Notes under the pieces: generated by a model
The model's database searches: none
Seen by the model: the letters and a program-made list of their open reading frames with translations, nothing else
What the model was told of the DNA's origin: nothing
NCBI GenBank assembly: GCA_051892875.1
Contig: JBJFGR010000117.1
Coordinates: 1-8,173 of the forward strand
Direction of reading: 5' to 3'
Origin: JBJFGR01 sp051892875
Lineage (GTDB): Bacteria; Pseudomonadota; Gammaproteobacteria; Enterobacterales; Succinivibrionaceae
DNA length: 8,173 bases
In this document: in pieces, positions 6,901 to 8,173 of the stretch
Layout of the letters: each line of letters begins with the position of its first letter
How positions within the stretch are numbered: the stretch's first letter is position 1
Translations under genes and position numbers: made by a program

Positions 6901-7119
6901 TGTTCAAATTGTAGTAGATTTACTGATTTAGATAAAGGTCAAATACCATGTCCTGAATGTGGTGGTGTTTTCAAATACAAAAATACAATTCATGGTGATA
7001 AAGAAGAAAAACATTATCGTATTGCACCAGGAAATGAAGATACTAAGAAAGTATATAAATATATTAGTATCAATGCAGTAAGTATTGATAATATAAGTGT
7101 AGAGATGGACAATGGATAA
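3907..7119 (+). CDS. Large late protein with eight DnaJ-like CxxC zinc pairs
   Basis: With ATG at 3907 the product is 1070 residues; GTG at 3892 would add five. Neither has a convincing ribosome site: the AGGG upstream of GTG lies inside the terminator stem. The first half is Tyr/Asn/Asp-rich with no domain I recognise. The second half carries eight CxxC pairs at C540/543, C580/583, C835/838, C870/873, C892/895, C903/906, C999/1002 and C1015/1018. Four of them (540, 835, 870, 903) read CxxCxGxG as in the DnaJ cysteine-rich domain; the 892 pair reads CDNCHDTG. The 835-906 group has the four-knuckle order of DnaJ, which binds two zincs; the flanking pairs could make one ribbon each. No J domain is visible, so it is not a DnaJ homologue. 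Codons favour AGA, ATA and AAT. It overlaps the next gene by eight bases. A structural or assembly role is inferred from the late box, the size and the neighbours. Confidence 0.8.
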   Translation: MIISHDNKPKFKLQTAYDTLTSRLRGLGYDVDGNIELDTSGYGHGWIKVLRNGRKNNFIYMCSHSDNVDPVCCEPVYRYIKVYNYCDDPKDSNLFCEIPFVVSNIESIPNTTEIYKDDEYKVYKDNASDIVWGYMNLGDGHVAQAPWTDYPTTLKDLSGGNVDFSVPYFDIVDNKGIKLEDGSYSAFDDLFKDEDVLYVGKTKTLGTKYAQEYLHAYMKDHKDPNGVYENIMVHLNDNNSKCGEILNYMLHSKTKTFEYSPKYTWNYDEIINFILYKDENLLVLPSKNGIYHLKTNYYNELNNLSDIGNLENVLDGNTCMHVGYLGDNQIHSAYNVNLNNKDNDISYQQAYPYIKDPYNSRYNYFPNEETQNMLYWNTPKNGFFEGVFQFHNDVIDAIPNKYVWLTLNESAYDVYNNSTRNCDPIQYEPYYSYEGKIDTAEIRKPNTDKEWQWRNNFHNFMTNREIKTIYYKESFSAHDTLSAGSGMTYLANGQENSNVAQNFVFTDRPAIANDYFIKGEDMKIHNNISWNGLSAYRHICRTCSGVGMINPYKHGCNNWANYPYKGQSPFYELQKNDLLCPTCGRTGINIRYLYYKHKYIKPLSMYGLQLDDVADPRISNKNQLLLPTNLMDEDIKKDLILYTTSAEPIGYSACTVYGSKLTYKKAYLGYGQMWNYVDVPRDANNNFQFVTDFHQIYPKWDRLTGTEQNKIIKQWKNQLYRGIELPDNFVQYYVFRGQDKNVAGGPKDAWSRIFFDSKWIEKQYFENNTVENPCQYNLKEEIINKGEHNHNHVSQEKYTLNMNNRYYPYYGEVGHHDRDLELDYRKTGVKLQHTCKMCNGEGEIDVYKVNSNGEIIYDIMNNPIIIKDTCPVCNGNGYLEDTYREDYNIAHCDNCHDTGHVVCPTCLGLGTTYKAKKNYTYIESNTIPVATTDSRSNYIVGYITIQDTVKKVQFYTFYSTTIPKSGTLWIPDKVGTEIVYGSADHLPTEIEDMIELKPCSNCSRFTDLDKGQIPCPECGGVFKYKNTIHGDKEEKHYRIAPGNEDTKKVYKYISINAVSIDNISVEMDNG
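7054..7061 (+). promoter_or_regulatory. Possible internal late box TATAAATA
   Basis: An exact TATAAATA lies within the 3' end of the large gene, encoding part of VYKYI, 50 bases before the start of the 156-residue gene. A transcript from here would have a leader of about 45 bases. Because the site is also coding sequence, chance is a real alternative. Confidence 0.35.
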
Positions 7120-7582
7120 TTTAGAATTAGATAACTATACAGAAGTTAACGATGGTACACAAGAAGTGACTCAAGAAGTTGCTTATAATATATCATTGAC
7201 AGATCCTGTTTGTCCTTGCTGTGGTAAACGATTAAAGATTGTTGATTCAGTAAAGAATCAATTTGGACAGGATTTGAAGTTAACTACTGAAAACAAGTTT
7301 TTAAAAGAGAACGCTTTTTCAGATTACTTACTAGATATTTGCGGTGAAGAAGCATTGAATATCTACGAAACTGAATTAGCTGTTCATGAACCATATTACG
7401 ATACAAATGGTAATATAGAACCTGAATATAATACTCGTTTTGAATATACAGATCCTCAATTAAAGAGAATTGTAAAAGTCAAAGCAAATGCGATAGCAAA
7501 TAAACTAGCCAATGATAACATTAAAATCGATCCTTATTATATCGAAAATGAAATCATTGAAATGCTAAAACATATTCATTAA
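7112..7582 (+). CDS. Hypothetical late protein with DPVCPCCG motif, 156 residues
   Basis: The ATG lies eight bases inside the end of the large zinc-finger gene, with only a weak purine-rich sequence before it (AGAGATGG), so translation is probably coupled. The family is not recognised. After a Thr/Glu-rich start, residues 29-45 read LTDPVCPCCGKRLKIVD, with C34 and C37 forming a zinc-ribbon half-site (C36 is extra). The rest looks helical and charged, ending in KHIH. The only other cysteine is C77 in DICGEE, so a complete four-cysteine site is not present in this chain; zinc may be shared with a partner. Nearly the same motif occurs in the next gene (residues 120-136), suggesting the two bind the same partner or share a small domain. 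Confidence 0.8.
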   Translation: MDNLELDNYTEVNDGTQEVTQEVAYNISLTDPVCPCCGKRLKIVDSVKNQFGQDLKLTTENKFLKENAFSDYLLDICGEEALNIYETELAVHEPYYDTNGNIEPEYNTRFEYTDPQLKRIVKVKANAIANKLANDNIKIDPYYIENEIIEMLKHIH

Positions 7583-7591
7583 TTTAATTTT

Positions 7592-7599
7592 TATAAATA
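7592..7599 (+). promoter_or_regulatory. T4-type late promoter box TATAAATA
   Basis: An exact TATAAATA lies in the 36-base space between the 156-residue gene and the acidic-protein gene. It precedes the ribosome site AAGGAG (7604-7609), which is nine bases before ATG. The predicted start near 7605 would give a leader of only about 14 bases beginning in the ribosome site. Confidence 0.55.
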
Positions 7600-7618
7600 T
7601 ACTAAGGAGATATTTAAT

Positions 7619-8173
7619 ATGAACAAATTCGATGATTTATATTTTAAGAAAGCAGCATGGTTATGTGAAGCTTCAGAAGACGATGACGATGAAGACAAAG
7701 TCAAAGAAGATGAAACTGAAACTGACGATACTGCAGAAGATGCTGATGTAGAAGCAGTTGAAGAAATTGAATGTCCAGACTGTGACGGTACTGGTGAAGA
7801 TGAAGATGGAGAAGAATGTGAAACTTGTGGTGGAACAGGTGTAATCGCTCCAGAAGAATCTGAAGAAGATATTGTTGCAGACGCTGAAGATGCAATTTCT
7901 GATGCAGAAGATGTTGACGACGCTGAAGCAAACCCAGATGTAGAACCAGATCCTGATGAAGAATATGAATTAGATTTGGCTGATCCAGTTTGCCCATGTT
8001 GCGGTGCTCATTTGAATGTAATTTCTGATGCAGAAACAGATACAGAAGAACTAGCTACAGAAGAAGATGTTCCTACAACAGAAGTTGACGGTTTTGAAGT
8101 CGCAGACCCATCAATCATGGGACCAGAAACAAACATTTACTACTCAGATGAAGATGCTGAACCAGTAGAATAT
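7619..8173 (+). CDS. Very acidic zinc-motif protein, possible prohead core protein (partial)
   Basis: The frame is open from ATG to the window end: 185 residues without a stop, so the 3' end is missing. AAGGAG at nine bases supports the start. Asp plus Glu make up 73 of 185 residues; the five lysines are all within the first 29 and there is no arginine. Two CxxCxGxG knuckles (CPDCDGTG 52-59, CETCGGTG 67-74) form one likely zinc site, and LADPVCPCCGAHLNVIS (120-136) repeats the motif of the preceding gene. The N-terminus MNKFDDLYFKKAAWLCEASE contains LCE-A at 15-18, fitting the T4 prohead protease rule [LI]xE before a small residue. T4 internal proteins carry a similar short leader that targets them to the prohead. 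An acidic core or scaffold-like protein is therefore plausible, but the family is not identified. Confidence 0.75.
   Translation, partial: MNKFDDLYFKKAAWLCEASEDDDDEDKVKEDETETDDTAEDADVEAVEEIECPDCDGTGEDEDGEECETCGGTGVIAPEESEEDIVADAEDAISDAEDVDDAEANPDVEPDPDEEYELDLADPVCPCCGAHLNVISDAETDTEELATEEDVPTTEVDGFEVADPSIMGPETNIYYSDEDAEPVEY

Noticed and set aside
7701..7997. Reverse-strand open frame rich in Leu, His and Gln
   Set aside because: It is the mirror of the GAA/GAT-rich acidic gene; its composition is what antisense of Asp/Glu codons gives.
87..8173. Alternative genetic code as in some gut megaphages
   Set aside because: All complete genes end in TAA or TGA and read well in the standard code. The lack of TAG stops in so few genes is not evidence of recoding.

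Overview
The window looks like part of a large, AT-rich tailed-phage genome with T4-like gene control, probably from a short-read (possibly metagenomic) assembly. All genes lie on the + strand, are tightly packed, and end in TAA or TGA. Three lines of evidence point to a phage: a kinase-fold protein, a nucleotide-pool phosphatase and many small unknown genes in short operons; copies of the T4-type late promoter box TATAAATA near the last three genes; and a very acidic protein whose N-terminus fits a T4-like prohead-protease cleavage signal. The host cannot be read from the sequence. Two runs of exactly 100 N are scaffold placeholders.

Layout. Positions 1-1794 hold a promoter/terminator region, then a kinase-fold protein, an unknown 164-residue protein and a HAD-family 5'(3')-deoxyribonucleotidase; the last two overlap by ATGA. 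From 1795 a 32-bp tandem repeat runs into the first gap, apparently inside or at the start of a gene beginning MPKFTLV. After the gap come two small membrane or exported proteins (76 and 53 residues; 1997-2407). A regulatory region follows at 2403-2535, with several inverted repeats and a sigma70-like promoter. It serves an 84-residue zinc-ribbon protein and a 277-residue, strongly codon-biased unknown protein. The second gap between these two genes is probably artefactual: the same 55 bases flank it on both sides, so the contigs should simply be merged.

A strong terminator at 3859-3891 ends this module. Codon usage changes sharply there, and a putative late module begins: a protein of about 1070 residues with eight CxxC pairs, several of DnaJ CxxCxGxG type; a 156-residue protein; and a very acidic protein that runs off the window end. 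The last two share the motif DPVCPCCG, and the acidic protein also has two CxxCxGxG knuckles. Zinc binding is thus a theme of three consecutive, probably co-expressed late genes.

The strongest new observation is regulatory. Positions 1-76 and 2462-2537 align without gaps (53 of 76 identical). Each has a TGTAAA-N6-TTTACA dyad, ten bases, a -35-like TTTnCA, a 17-base spacer, TATATTAT and then TGTAAA. This looks like a phage-specific promoter class with its own regulator, used by the non-late genes, while the downstream genes use TATAAATA.
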